DNA of 32,484 nucleotides from Paracoccaceae bacterium (lineage in GTDB: Bacteria > Pseudomonadota > Alphaproteobacteria > Rhodobacterales > Rhodobacteraceae): assembly GCA_015487165.1 (NCBI GenBank), contig WFQE01000128.1, forward strand, positions 1-32,484, given 5' to 3'. Below, piece by piece: positions 5,633-13,891 of this stretch; positions within the stretch are counted from its first letter, which is position 1; every line of letters begins with the position of its first letter. The notes beneath the pieces were generated by a model. The model saw only the letters and a program-made list of their open reading frames with translations. It was not told the origin of the DNA and searched no databases. The translations under genes and the position numbers were made by a program.

Positions 5633-6853
5633 CTACAGGCGCCACATCTTGACGGTCGCGTAGATTTCAGTGCCGAAGCTCACAGGAAAACCGTAACCAT
5701 CTGTCGCCCTGTTTGCCGATACTCGAGTTTCGAAGCGGTAATTTTTTCCGGCCGCGATTGCTGCTTCGCCGGCAATGAAGACATTGTCGTAGTTGGTATC
5801 GCTGAGAAAGTAACTGTCCCCCAAAGCAGCCTCGACAGCGTCAGTCACGTTGTAAAGGCGCGTCTTTGTCCATCTCGTCGACATGCACGAAAGCCGCCAC
5901 TCGATCCACATGTCAACCGAGGAAGAAAACTCCATCGTCGTCGTGTTGAGCGTGATCAGACTCGCGACATCTCGGACAATGGTCGTCAGCTTGCGAATTT
6001 CCCACGATCCAGCAGTTGCCGCCCCACCAGCGGTGCCGCTCGCCTCCTGATGCTGAAGCACCACGTCAGGGGCGCCGGCACCGCCCCATTCAGGGGCTGT
6101 AGCGCCAGAGTTAACCCGAAGAACCTGATACGCAGATCCAAGACTTGGCCCGAGGATTTTTGCGCCCTCGGCGACGCCATGGACGACAACGAAATCTGTT
6201 CCATCGTAGAGAACAGAACAAACCGTGTCCTGCTTCACGAAATTCGCGGGCAATGCTGTTTTTGCCCCGCCCGTGTAGTATTTCAAGGCAACCGCGCCCT
6301 GCCCGTCGATATTCAGCGTCGGCCCGGCAGTATTTGCAGCATGGAACCTGACGTTGAACATCTGTCCAGATGCAAGGGCGGTGAGCGTGTTCTTTGCCGT
6401 CGCGGTATATGCTGAACTCGTCCCCGCCGTTACGCCGAGGTCAAAGAAGTTGTCAAACGTCAGGATTTCAGACGTGTTGTTCGCAATAGCCGCCTGAACG
6501 TCAGTTCCTGAATTGCCGGTTATAGGGCTGAAACTCACGTTCGCTGCGGATGCACCAGATGTTGAAACGAGTTGTGCTGGGTCGATCGGGTAACCGGGCA
6601 GGCTCGCCGAGGTTCCCGGGTCCTTCACGTCAAGCTTGACCTGCGTTCCGGGCGAAACGAAGATCAGTGGGAAAATCCCGTCTGCGTCTGCAACAAGCGG
6701 CGACGGGTGAGGCGTTGTCAGTCCGGAATCGCTGTAAACCGTTTCAGGCGTCGTCGTTCCGGTCTTGTAGAAATAGGCCTTAGCGCCCGCCACGGGATCG
6801 TCGTTTGCGTCAAGGGCGCGGTTGATATTGGCTACGATCTGCTCGGCCATCAT
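5633..6853 (-). CDS. Tail fibre protein
   Basis: A 406-residue structural protein. Residues 1-95 carry a pattern common to phage tail fibre N-termini: KAYFYKTGTTTPETVYSDSG, then HPSPLVADADGIFPLIFV and VKLDVKDPG, a virion-attachment domain. The middle (100-250) is a repetitive beta shaft (ALASGQMFNVRFHAANTAGP, TLNIDGQGAVALKYY). The C-terminal 140 residues look like a globular beta-sandwich receptor-binding head. ATG at 6850 would sit better behind the AAGGGA ribosome-binding site than the one at 6853; the difference is one residue. It follows the ejection genes, where P22 has its tailspike. Confidence 0.85.
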   Translation of the reverse strand: MMAEQIVANINRALDANDDPVAGAKAYFYKTGTTTPETVYSDSGLTTPHPSPLVADADGIFPLIFVSPGTQVKLDVKDPGTSASLPGYPIDPAQLVSTSGASAANVSFSPITGNSGTDVQAAIANNTSEILTFDNFFDLGVTAGTSSAYTATAKNTLTALASGQMFNVRFHAANTAGPTLNIDGQGAVALKYYTGGAKTALPANFVKQDTVCSVLYDGTDFVVVHGVAEGAKILGPSLGSAYQVLRVNSGATAPEWGGAGAPDVVLQHQEASGTAGGAATAGSWEIRKLTTIVRDVASLITLNTTTMEFSSSVDMWIEWRLSCMSTRWTKTRLYNVTDAVEAALGDSYFLSDTNYDNVFIAGEAAIAAGKNYRFETRVSANRATDGYGFPVSFGTEIYATVKMWRL

Positions 6854-9411
6854 TCTTCCCTTTGTGCTGAGGCGGCGCCAACTAGATATGGTGCAAGGCT
6901 TCTTGCAACTTTCTCGTCTGTTACGACAGAACTGACAGGAGACATCAGGGTCTTGAACAGTTCAGGATCTTCAACTGCATCCATGACAAGTTTTCTGGCC
7001 CTGTCATTTGTCATGTTGCGCAATATCCTTTGGGCATTCTGTGTCATGATGTTTGCAGTCTGGATCGACCCGCCGAGAGACCCGCCACCAAGATCACCGC
7101 CGCGGCGTGCTGCAAATATCCTGACCGCAATATCAATGATCCTGTTGGCCGGGCTGTTCATTGCATCTCCAACATCACGCCCAGCCGTTTCGAGCTTTGA
7201 CAATGATTTCGCGATGTAACCAAGCCTACCCATTTCGGATGGCGTGAAAACCTCCTGCATCGCGTTCCTGATCTCGCGATCCTTGAGAAGCGCTGAAAGC
7301 CGCTTCGCGTTCATGTCTGGACCGGCCTGAGAAATCAGGTAATCTGAAAAAGCAGCCTTAACACCTGCCAGAGCACCAGGATCTTTTCGCGCCGCTCTGA
7401 CGACGGAACGTGCGGCGGCGGCCGGGTCATCTGCTCCGATGATCGACAAGACCGATTTTGAAGGCTGTCCCTTGACGAATCCTGCAACTGGCCCTCCCTC
7501 TATCGATTTCAGGCGTGCCTCTGCACGGGCCGCGAAGCTCTCTGCGGCCTCCCTGTTAGACAGGGCGCGTGAAAGCGCCTTCCTCGTCTCAGGGCGATCC
7601 TTGAGAAGGTCTCGGTTCGCGGCAAGCCATGTTTTTGCGCGCCTCTGCGTGAACTTTCCGTCAGGACCGAATGCGTTTTCGAGAAACTTCTGCCTCAGGA
7701 AAAGGTCTATGTCCTGTCCTGCTTCTGGTGCCGCTGCCGTGATCTCGCGGGCCGCAACCATCCCCTCTGGTCCACTTTTCCCTACTGTTCGGCGAAGGGC
7801 TGCCTCGGCCGGAACGTCCTGCCCACCCGTGACCCTGCGCCGGAGAATGCGCCCGACAGAACCCCTGTCGAATGTCTCCTTCAACGCCCTGCTGAAAGCT
7901 CGTGCATCGTTTATCGCCCGCCCCGCTTCGGTCGAGGCATCAATGGCTCCAAGATCATCGAGAATTGCATCTGCAACCTTACCCGCAATACGTGCGGCGT
8001 TTGCGTTCCTGTTTTCGCCGGCCATCGCGTTGCGGGCGACCTCGCGCATCTTCGAGTAGAGGCCATAAAGTTCGCGAACAGTCGTTTCGTCGCCGATCAC
8101 GCCGTTTTGGCCAAAAGCCTGTCTCAGATCCTCCGGAATATCGTTCCGCTGCGCCCATGGTGTGCTGTCGATGATGCTGTTCACGGTTTTCGCCGTCTTG
8201 CTGACCGGAACCATCTCATCCTTCGGAACGGCACCCCAAAGCTCTCGTTCTCGGGCGAGATTTTCGCCAAGCTCGACCCGTATCTTTTCGACGACATCAG
8301 CGGAAATTGACGGCTCGTCAGCGCCGGGCCGCAAACTGTCGAGTTCTCCTTCTGCCTTTCCGACGACGCGATCAACGCGCTTCTTCATGGATGATCTGAA
8401 ATTGCTCAGCCGCCTGTTGAAGTAGCTTCTTGCATCCCTTACGTCGCCCCCCATTTCGCGGATCGTGTCAATCGCACGGTTTCTGCTTTCCTGAGCCCTC
8501 AGCGCAAGACGTTCACCGATTTCAGGAGCCTCACCTGCAACTGCCCTCTCAAGCCCGATCATGTTCGGATCGCCGGTCTGCTGGGCGGGCGTAAGCCCCA
8601 GAGCATCCTTTTCGTCGATCATCTCGGCAAGCCTCGCCGCGCGCTCCTTACTGCCGGCAAGCTCAATCATGCGCTTTCTCACGACCGAACGCGCGCCGGC
8701 ATCGGTCATCGGAATAAGAGCGCGCTTTGTGGCGTCATAAGCAATTCCTGCAAGCGGTGTTTTCGATATTGCCCGGTCAACTCCCACTGCAGCCCTGCGC
8801 CCAACCGTGGCGACTGCGGGGAGTGCAGCGACAGGCGCGACTACCCCTGCAGCCATCTGCGCTGCTTCACCGCCTCCGGCCTGCCTGACGGCCTCTGAGG
8901 CACCTGCCGAGACGCCGCCAGCAGCAACCTCAGCTGTCGCGCCGCCCCTTGAAACCATAGCGCGATAAACATCGTCAGCAACTGCACCTGTAAGACCACC
9001 AGCCTGCTTTGCCTTTCCGAGAGCCCCGGCAACAGGAATGAAAGACGCGGCAGCCTGGCCGATACCGCGGCCCATTCCTTCGACGAACCCCTCTGGCTCC
9101 TGTGTCGCAACTCTCGCACCAATGGCCCTCATCGCACCTTCAAGGCCTTTTTCTGCAGACCCCATTTTCAGGCGGCCGCCAGCAATGTCTTCCCATGCAG
9201 GATCATCAAACGGATTTACGAGGTCTATTGTTCCGCCTACGACCTGCGCTATACCCTTGTTGACCTGCCCCATGAAGCCATCGCTTGCCTCGAGCTGAGA
9301 GGCGATTTGCTCGACGGTCTGTTGCTGAACTTCGGGAGGAAGCGACAGGAACGAGTCGTCAACCTCGACCTTGCGGCCATTGATCTCGAGGATGACCTTG
9401 TGTTCGCTCAT
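6850..9411 (-). CDS. gp16-like DNA ejection (internal virion) protein
   Basis: An 853-residue protein, the largest in the window. The N-terminal 45 residues (ILEINGRKVEVDDSFLSLPPEVQQQTVEQI) are a short motif found at the start of many internal virion proteins. Residues 95-215 are Gly/Ala-rich and hydrophobic, suitable for membrane insertion. The rest is long helical, charged sequence. By order (gp7-, gp20-, gp16-like) and size it corresponds to the P22 gp16 class, ejected into the cell ahead of DNA to form the trans-envelope channel. No transglycosylase motif is seen here; that activity is in a separate gene. Similarity to P22 gp16 itself is positional rather than obvious. Confidence 0.75.
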   Translation of the reverse strand: MSEHKVILEINGRKVEVDDSFLSLPPEVQQQTVEQIASQLEASDGFMGQVNKGIAQVVGGTIDLVNPFDDPAWEDIAGGRLKMGSAEKGLEGAMRAIGARVATQEPEGFVEGMGRGIGQAAASFIPVAGALGKAKQAGGLTGAVADDVYRAMVSRGGATAEVAAGGVSAGASEAVRQAGGGEAAQMAAGVVAPVAALPAVATVGRRAAVGVDRAISKTPLAGIAYDATKRALIPMTDAGARSVVRKRMIELAGSKERAARLAEMIDEKDALGLTPAQQTGDPNMIGLERAVAGEAPEIGERLALRAQESRNRAIDTIREMGGDVRDARSYFNRRLSNFRSSMKKRVDRVVGKAEGELDSLRPGADEPSISADVVEKIRVELGENLARERELWGAVPKDEMVPVSKTAKTVNSIIDSTPWAQRNDIPEDLRQAFGQNGVIGDETTVRELYGLYSKMREVARNAMAGENRNANAARIAGKVADAILDDLGAIDASTEAGRAINDARAFSRALKETFDRGSVGRILRRRVTGGQDVPAEAALRRTVGKSGPEGMVAAREITAAAPEAGQDIDLFLRQKFLENAFGPDGKFTQRRAKTWLAANRDLLKDRPETRKALSRALSNREAAESFAARAEARLKSIEGGPVAGFVKGQPSKSVLSIIGADDPAAAARSVVRAARKDPGALAGVKAAFSDYLISQAGPDMNAKRLSALLKDREIRNAMQEVFTPSEMGRLGYIAKSLSKLETAGRDVGDAMNSPANRIIDIAVRIFAARRGGDLGGGSLGGSIQTANIMTQNAQRILRNMTNDRARKLVMDAVEDPELFKTLMSPVSSVVTDEKVARSLAPYLVGAASAQREE

Positions 9412-10718
9412 TCAACGATCCTCCACTGCACTTTCGGAGCTTCGCTTTGGAGCTTGTTGATGATCGCCTCATATCTTTCCCATAGCGGGACAAGCTGGTT
9501 CAGCTTCATCTGAGCCTCAGCCTTCTGGTCTGGTGTAAAACCTTCTGTAGATTCCAGAACTTCGCTTGCTCCCATGATCGCCGTGGCAATGAGATCCTGC
9601 ATCTGCTGGAAGCGATCACGGGCGCGCTGCCCACCCATGAAAATAGAGTTCGGCTTGACCGTCATTTCCTCAATTTTCTCACGGGTAAGGTTTGACGGCT
9701 TACCAGACCATTCACCTGAGAAGACAAGCATTGTCGCGACAGAAAGGTTGTTGATAAACTGCGCAGCCCTGTCAGCCGCCGGGCTTGGTCTGCCGAGATT
9801 CACAGCATCTGCAATCGTGTTCGCGATGTTGTTGATCATGCCCTCGCCACCAAGAGCCCCTTCAACGTCCATGCTTTGAAGAACCTTGTCAGGGTCAGCG
9901 GCTTGTATGCCCTGGTTGTCGTCTACGCGCGGCGGCCTGATTTCGTCAGGAACAAACCCCTGCTGAATGTCCCCGGCCGGAGAGACCGCAGGTTCTTGAA
10001 TGTTCACTTCACGTGGAACTGCAGGCTCTCCGCTCTTCCACTCCCTGCCGGTCCTCGCGTCGATCAGCTTGACCTGCTTCGTCACCGGATCGGTAGAGAC
10101 CTTGATGACGCCATCGGCAATGAGAATGGCCGTCTCACGATCCACGCCGGTTTCCATGATGCGCGCGATCTTGGCTTCCGCAGCGGAAGGCTTTTTCTTT
10201 GGCGAGAAGTTTTCGAGAACGTCATACGCGCCTTCTAGAGCGGCAATGTTCGCGGGCAGATCCTCGAACCTGTATCGTGACGTGTCGATCCCGTTTTCTG
10301 CCGCGAATCTCTCATAGCCCTCGCGGTCGCCCTGCTGGTAGTAGAACGCAAGGCCTGCAAGGCCCTTCTTTACCATCTCTGCCTGTCGTTTGCGCTCCTC
10401 CTCATCGAGGTTGGCGGCGTATTTCTTCGTGTCAGCAGCCGCCTTGGCCCGAAGCGCGTCGATCTGGGCCTGCGTGTATTCAACTTTCCTGCGCTCCTGC
10501 GCTATCCCGAGGGCTTGTGTCGGGTCAAACCGTGCAAGAGCGTTCAGCGCCTGCTGGTCCCCCTTCATGATCTGCGGCCCCTGCTGGCGATAGAGGCGGG
10601 CAAGCGCGTTTCCCCTCGAAACCTGGTTGACCGCCCCGGCCGCACCTGCTGCATTCGCAAGCGTGTTGAGGTAGTTCGGAGACCTTCCGCTGAGAATGAT
10701 ATTCGGTTGAAGCGCCAT
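9408..10718 (-). CDS. gp20-like DNA ejection protein
   Basis: A 436-residue, mostly helical protein (start ATG at 10718; a GTG one codon upstream is also possible). The N-terminus reads NYLNTLANAAGAAGAVNQVS, followed by long charged helices (ERRKVEYTQAQIDALRAKAAADTKKYAANLDEEER). The middle is Pro/acidic and the C-terminal 130 residues are again helical (AQFINNLSVATMLVFSGEWSGKPSNLTREKIEEM). It lies between the transglycosylase and the gp16-like gene, as P22 gene 20 lies before 16. The role as an injected virion protein is inferred from order and composition. Confidence 0.7.
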   Translation of the reverse strand: MALQPNIILSGRSPNYLNTLANAAGAAGAVNQVSRGNALARLYRQQGPQIMKGDQQALNALARFDPTQALGIAQERRKVEYTQAQIDALRAKAAADTKKYAANLDEEERKRQAEMVKKGLAGLAFYYQQGDREGYERFAAENGIDTSRYRFEDLPANIAALEGAYDVLENFSPKKKPSAAEAKIARIMETGVDRETAILIADGVIKVSTDPVTKQVKLIDARTGREWKSGEPAVPREVNIQEPAVSPAGDIQQGFVPDEIRPPRVDDNQGIQAADPDKVLQSMDVEGALGGEGMINNIANTIADAVNLGRPSPAADRAAQFINNLSVATMLVFSGEWSGKPSNLTREKIEEMTVKPNSIFMGGQRARDRFQQMQDLIATAIMGASEVLESTEGFTPDQKAEAQMKLNQLVPLWERYEAIINKLQSEAPKVQWRIVE

Positions 10719-11242
10719 CACGTATACCCCAGCATGATTGGTTCTATGCGCCTGCTGCGCGGAAGAGCCTGCAGAAGCATGTTGATCGGAATCCTCGGCG
10801 CCACAGAACGCCTTGCATCATCAGGCTTGCCACCGAATTTCGCGGCATAATCGCTCAGAGACGTTCCATATGCATCTGCTGGATTGTATTCTCCACCGGA
10901 TTCAACGAATTTCCTCATGCCGCCGATCCCGCCAAGGTGGGCAACAGCCCTCAGCGCGTTCCTGTCGATCACGGTGCCGCCAACCTTCTGGCCGAAATAC
11001 CTGTCAAGGCCGAAGCGGTCTATGTTCCTGTCGATGTCTGCAACATGCCATTTCTGGACACGCTCCTGCAGCGCAGGGTCGGAAAGAAACTGCTGTTTCG
11101 TGAATTTCTCGCCAGTCGCCCTCTTGTAGTCCTCGAGCCGGGCATCGCCAAACTGATACTTCCCGGCATAACCAAGCGAGTTGACGATACCATAGTCGCC
11201 ACCGCTTTCAGCCATCCCGAGAAGTGCATTGAAATCATTCAT
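10718..11242 (-). CDS. Virion-associated lytic transglycosylase
   Basis: A 174-residue muralytic protein carried in the particle to open the peptidoglycan during DNA entry. It begins almost directly with the catalytic motif MAESGGDYGIVNSLGYAGKYQFG; Glu12 is the likely acid. The helical body (FLSDPALQERVQKWHVADID, LRAVAHLGGIGGMRKFVESGG) is as in phage transglycosylases with an ESGGDY-type active site. No signal peptide is present. Placement among ejection genes rather than the lysis cassette separates its job from the GH19 endolysin. It overlaps both neighbours. Confidence 0.85.
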   Translation of the reverse strand: MNDFNALLGMAESGGDYGIVNSLGYAGKYQFGDARLEDYKRATGEKFTKQQFLSDPALQERVQKWHVADIDRNIDRFGLDRYFGQKVGGTVIDRNALRAVAHLGGIGGMRKFVESGGEYNPADAYGTSLSDYAAKFGGKPDDARRSVAPRIPINMLLQALPRSRRIEPIMLGYT

Positions 11243-11832
11243 CTGTAGAGATCCAGGAGCCTGTTGAACTGCTGGTATCCAAGGTAGTTGTCGATCCCGC
11301 TCTGGACCGCATTGCCAACCCCGACGAGACCGGCTGAAAGCGCGTTCCCCTGACCTGCAATGGCGTTTGAGGCGCCTGCCGCGTAGGCGTTTCCGGCCGC
11401 AGCCTGCTGACCTGCGCTTGCCTGACCACCTGCGGCAAGCCCGGCAAGCCTGTTGTAGTAGTTCGCGTATTCCTGAGCAGCGAGATTCTGGCCACGCTCC
11501 TGCAATGCCTGCAACGTCGAGCCGCTAACGAAACCGCCCTGCGCCGCCTTGCTGGCGTCAACGGCCCTCTGACCCTCCATGAACCTGAATTGGTATCCAG
11601 GTGTTTCCCTGAATCCTTGATACCCGTCAGGCCCCTGCCCAAGCCCCATTTCGGCAAGCATCGCCAGAAGAGCGTTCTGGCCGCCTTCGAGGTAGGGCTG
11701 GAAGTTTCTCCTGTTCTGCTCGTAGATACGGCGCTGCAAGGCCTCCTGCCTGCGCGCCGCCTTGTTCTGGATCGCAGCGGCGCCAAGTGACGCGGCGCCT
11801 CCGACAAGTGCTCCGATAAGGGGAAGGACCAT
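11239..11832 (-). CDS. gp7-like DNA transfer protein
   Basis: A 197-residue ejection protein. The hydrophobic N-terminus LIGALVGGAASLGAAAI is followed by a basic helix (KAARRQEALQRRIYEQNRRN). The core GFRETPGYQFRFMEGQRAVD, then SKAAQGGFVSGSTLQALQER, then EYANYYNRLAGLAAGGQ is a recognisable signature of the 'DNA transfer protein p32'/gp7-like family. The C-terminal half is Gly/Ala-rich. It is the first ejection gene after the tail hub, in P22 order. The family call is strong; the mechanism (injected before DNA) is known from the family. Confidence 0.85.
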   Translation of the reverse strand: MVLPLIGALVGGAASLGAAAIQNKAARRQEALQRRIYEQNRRNFQPYLEGGQNALLAMLAEMGLGQGPDGYQGFRETPGYQFRFMEGQRAVDASKAAQGGFVSGSTLQALQERGQNLAAQEYANYYNRLAGLAAGGQASAGQQAAAGNAYAAGASNAIAGQGNALSAGLVGVGNAVQSGIDNYLGYQQFNRLLDLYR

Positions 11833-11834
11833 GT

Positions 11835-11978
11835 TCAGGGCTCCAGTGCTTTGATGCGCGCCTCATGATCCCTGACGGCATCGAGAAGGCGCTGGATGAT
11901 TTCGAGAAGTTCGGCAGTCGGGTTTCCCTTTTCATCGGCAATCCGCGTTCCGGCGAGAAGATCCTTGAGTTCGATCAT
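11835..11978 (-). CDS. 47-residue coiled-coil protein at the needle-gene position
   Basis: A tiny gene whose ATG overlaps the stop of the gp10-like gene (ATGA) and which ends 2 bases before the next start, so it is almost certainly translated. After MIELKDLLAGTRIADEKGNP the C-terminal half is a regular heptad coil, with Leu24, Ile28, Leu31, Val35, Ile42 and Leu45 in a/d positions and His38 the only polar break. In P22 the gene after 10 encodes the trimeric coiled-coil tail needle gp26. This could be a minimal counterpart or another small assembly factor; the equivalence is inference. Confidence 0.65.
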   Translation of the reverse strand: MIELKDLLAGTRIADEKGNPTAELLEIIQRLLDAVRDHEARIKALEP

Positions 11979-13315
11979 GACACCACCATGTCGAAATCGT
12001 TGTAAATCGGAATTTCAGCAGGATCGGTAATGCTGATTTCCATGGTTATCTTCCTTGCCTGACCCTGCGCCCGCCAGACCGCGCGCTTTCCATAATTTCC
12101 GAGAGTTCCGAAGGATCGCCACTTTTCAGGGGTCCACGTCTGACCGCCATCTCTTGAAAGCCTGAGAACGGCTTGGGCATCTCTTCCAAGGTCAGAATAG
12201 CCCATTCTCCCATATATTTCCACCTTTGACAGGGAAAACCTGTTCGCGCCGTCTCCGAACGTCCGGCTGACAATCGTTCGCTTCAAGGGAAAGTCTGCAT
12301 CCGTGTTGACCTGTTTCAACTTGTAAAGCTTTCCAAGCGTCGTTCCGATGATCCATTCGTTGTTCAACCTGACTGAGGCAACCGCGCTCCACGGCTTGTG
12401 GACAACATCCTCTGAGCGCTCGTGCCACTCCATCGTTGACAGATCGAGGCACCATGAAGGCCGATCGGAAAAGCGGATCACGCATATCTTCTGACCCTCT
12501 GCTTCGTAGTAGAAGCAGTTTGTCGGGTCAGACTTCGAAATCGACGTGTTTACCGCGACATTCGAAACCGGCCTTTGTCCAATTCCATCAGTGACATACG
12601 CGATATTGTCGTCACCAACGAAAAACGCGCCGCTGTCGATCGGAGTTACAAGACCTGATGATTTGAGCCCGGTATCGATCACGGCCCCGGCCATCCTCGC
12701 AAACGCATCTGCCCCGCTCTGGCCGGTCTGATACCAGACCTCCCGACTCGTTTCCTTGAAAACGACAAACCTGCCGCCAATTGCGAGCCCCCTGAGTATC
12801 TTGTCGTCGCGTCCGTCAGCGGTCGTGAAGTTGAGCGCCGGAAGGGTGTTGGGATCTGCAACGTCAGACCACGCGAACTGGGAGCCGCCCCGCTCTGTCA
12901 GCATCGTGTATTGACCGATGTAGGCAACTGACCCGACAGAAGAAAAGTTTGCGCCTGTCGGTTTTGCGAGCGTCGTTCCGTCCCACGTGTAGTAGACACC
13001 GTTTGCAGCAACCGTCAAAATTCCGTTGTTGCTCGACATGAAGGTTTCGCCAAACGACAGGGCGCCAATGTCTGTAACCGTCGTTCCAACGACCCCCAGA
13101 AGACGCCCGTTTGCAGCCGCGTAGATCGTGTTCCCGACGCGCTCAATAGCCTTCAGGAATACCTCGCCGAGATCGGCAAGGGATTCTGTCCCTGGAACTG
13201 CCTTGATCACCACGTTCTCGTCGCCTGCCTGCTTGTAGCAGTTGAGCAGCCGTGACGTGTTCGCCGCCCTGTTGTCGTCATCAACCGAAGACTGGATGAC
13301 AAGCTGCCGTATCAT
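11975..13315 (-). CDS. gp10-like packaged-DNA stabilisation protein (tail hub)
   Basis: A 446-residue beta-rich protein. Features include ASRLLN-like NTSRLLNCYKQ near residue 20, VPGTESLADLG, and a series of propeller-like strands (GVYYTWDGTTL, DKILRGLAIGGRFVVFKETS, REVWYQTG, DSGAFFVGDDNIAYVTDG, NEWIIGTTLGKLYKL). It ends with LSRDGGQTWTPEKWRSFG. The size is close to P22 gp10 (472 residues). It would close the portal vertex after packaging and attach the tail. Order behind the gp4-like gene supports this. Confidence 0.85.
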   Translation of the reverse strand: MIRQLVIQSSVDDDNRAANTSRLLNCYKQAGDENVVIKAVPGTESLADLGEVFLKAIERVGNTIYAAANGRLLGVVGTTVTDIGALSFGETFMSSNNGILTVAANGVYYTWDGTTLAKPTGANFSSVGSVAYIGQYTMLTERGGSQFAWSDVADPNTLPALNFTTADGRDDKILRGLAIGGRFVVFKETSREVWYQTGQSGADAFARMAGAVIDTGLKSSGLVTPIDSGAFFVGDDNIAYVTDGIGQRPVSNVAVNTSISKSDPTNCFYYEAEGQKICVIRFSDRPSWCLDLSTMEWHERSEDVVHKPWSAVASVRLNNEWIIGTTLGKLYKLKQVNTDADFPLKRTIVSRTFGDGANRFSLSKVEIYGRMGYSDLGRDAQAVLRLSRDGGQTWTPEKWRSFGTLGNYGKRAVWRAQGQARKITMEISITDPAEIPIYNDFDMVVS

Positions 13316-13701
13316 GGACGTGCCCGCGGGTTACTCCAGTATTGCGACGGCATCTTCTTGAGTGCTTGCGGCATCGAGCTTGCCGTGATGCTGATGTAAG
13401 CGGCCTGCACCTTCCTGAAGAAGTCGTCTGCATCAAAAGCCTGCGGCCTCTCGTAGTCTGGCGAAAGCCTGCTGGCGAGCATGTAGATCGCCCCTTCTTC
13501 GAACTCTGCAGAAAGCGGGAACGTGTCTGTTGCCGAAAGCTTCGTCCAGCTTGTATCAACACCGGACAGCTTCCACGCCGCAAGCATTCGATTCAGCGCG
13601 TCAAGACCGGCTGCCATGCTGTCGCCGGAAAGCGACTCGTCCTCTGCGGCTACGCCGATCTTGCGGTAAGCGGCCGTGATGATCTCACTTGTCGTCGCCA
13701 T
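13312..13701 (-). CDS. gp4-like head-completion / tail accessory factor
   Basis: A 129-residue helical protein. The start MATTSEIITAAYRKIGVAAE and the run GLDALNRMLAAWKLSG are the signature of the P22 gp4-like tail accessory family, which binds the portal base after packaging. P22 gp4 has 166 residues, so this is somewhat short at the C-terminus. Its start lies inside the upstream 52-residue gene (17-base overlap) and its stop overlaps the gp10-like start. Confidence 0.85.
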   Translation of the reverse strand: MATTSEIITAAYRKIGVAAEDESLSGDSMAAGLDALNRMLAAWKLSGVDTSWTKLSATDTFPLSAEFEEGAIYMLASRLSPDYERPQAFDADDFFRKVQAAYISITASSMPQALKKMPSQYWSNPRARP

Positions 13702-13843
13702 CCTCTACCTTCTTTTTCTTCGGCCGGCCGCGCTTTGCCGGCTTTGCCGTGGTCGGGCTGTCTGACCATCCGTCAGGAATTTCGTCCTCGAAAAGACGTG
13801 CTTCAACCTCGTCGCCGCGAAGCCTGTATCCCCATACGCTCAT
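13685..13843 (-). CDS. Small structural-operon protein with AT-hook-like basic patch
   Basis: Fifty-two residues, placed between coat and the gp4-like gene. The N-terminal half (MSVWGYRLRGDEVEARLFED, then EIPDGWSDSP) resembles a small conserved protein often found after phage coat genes. The C-terminal half carries KRGRPKKKK (residues 38-46), an AT-hook-like DNA-binding patch, then an acidic end. CAAGGAGGATGAC provides a strong ribosome-binding site. Function unknown. Confidence 0.7.
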   Translation of the reverse strand: MSVWGYRLRGDEVEARLFEDEIPDGWSDSPTTAKPAKRGRPKKKKVEDGDDK

Positions 13844-13863
13844 GTCATCCTCCTTGTGGTAGC

Positions 13864-13883
13864 GGGCGGCCCGAAGGCCGCCC
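13864..13883 (-). terminator. Perfect 8-bp hairpin with UUCG loop after the coat gene
   Basis: On the minus-strand transcript GGGCGGCC-TTCG-GGCCGCCC forms a perfect 8-bp stem with a UUCG tetraloop, 9 bases after the coat stop and before the next gene. No U-tract follows, so it is not a complete intrinsic terminator. It may cause partial termination or protect the 3' end of an abundant coat message, setting coat above downstream proteins. Confidence 0.65.
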
Positions 13884-13891
13884 TGCCGTCA

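Noticed and set aside
5468-6415. Open frame of 315 codons on the plus strand
   Set aside because: Antisense to the tail fibre gene, no ribosome-binding site or family pattern.
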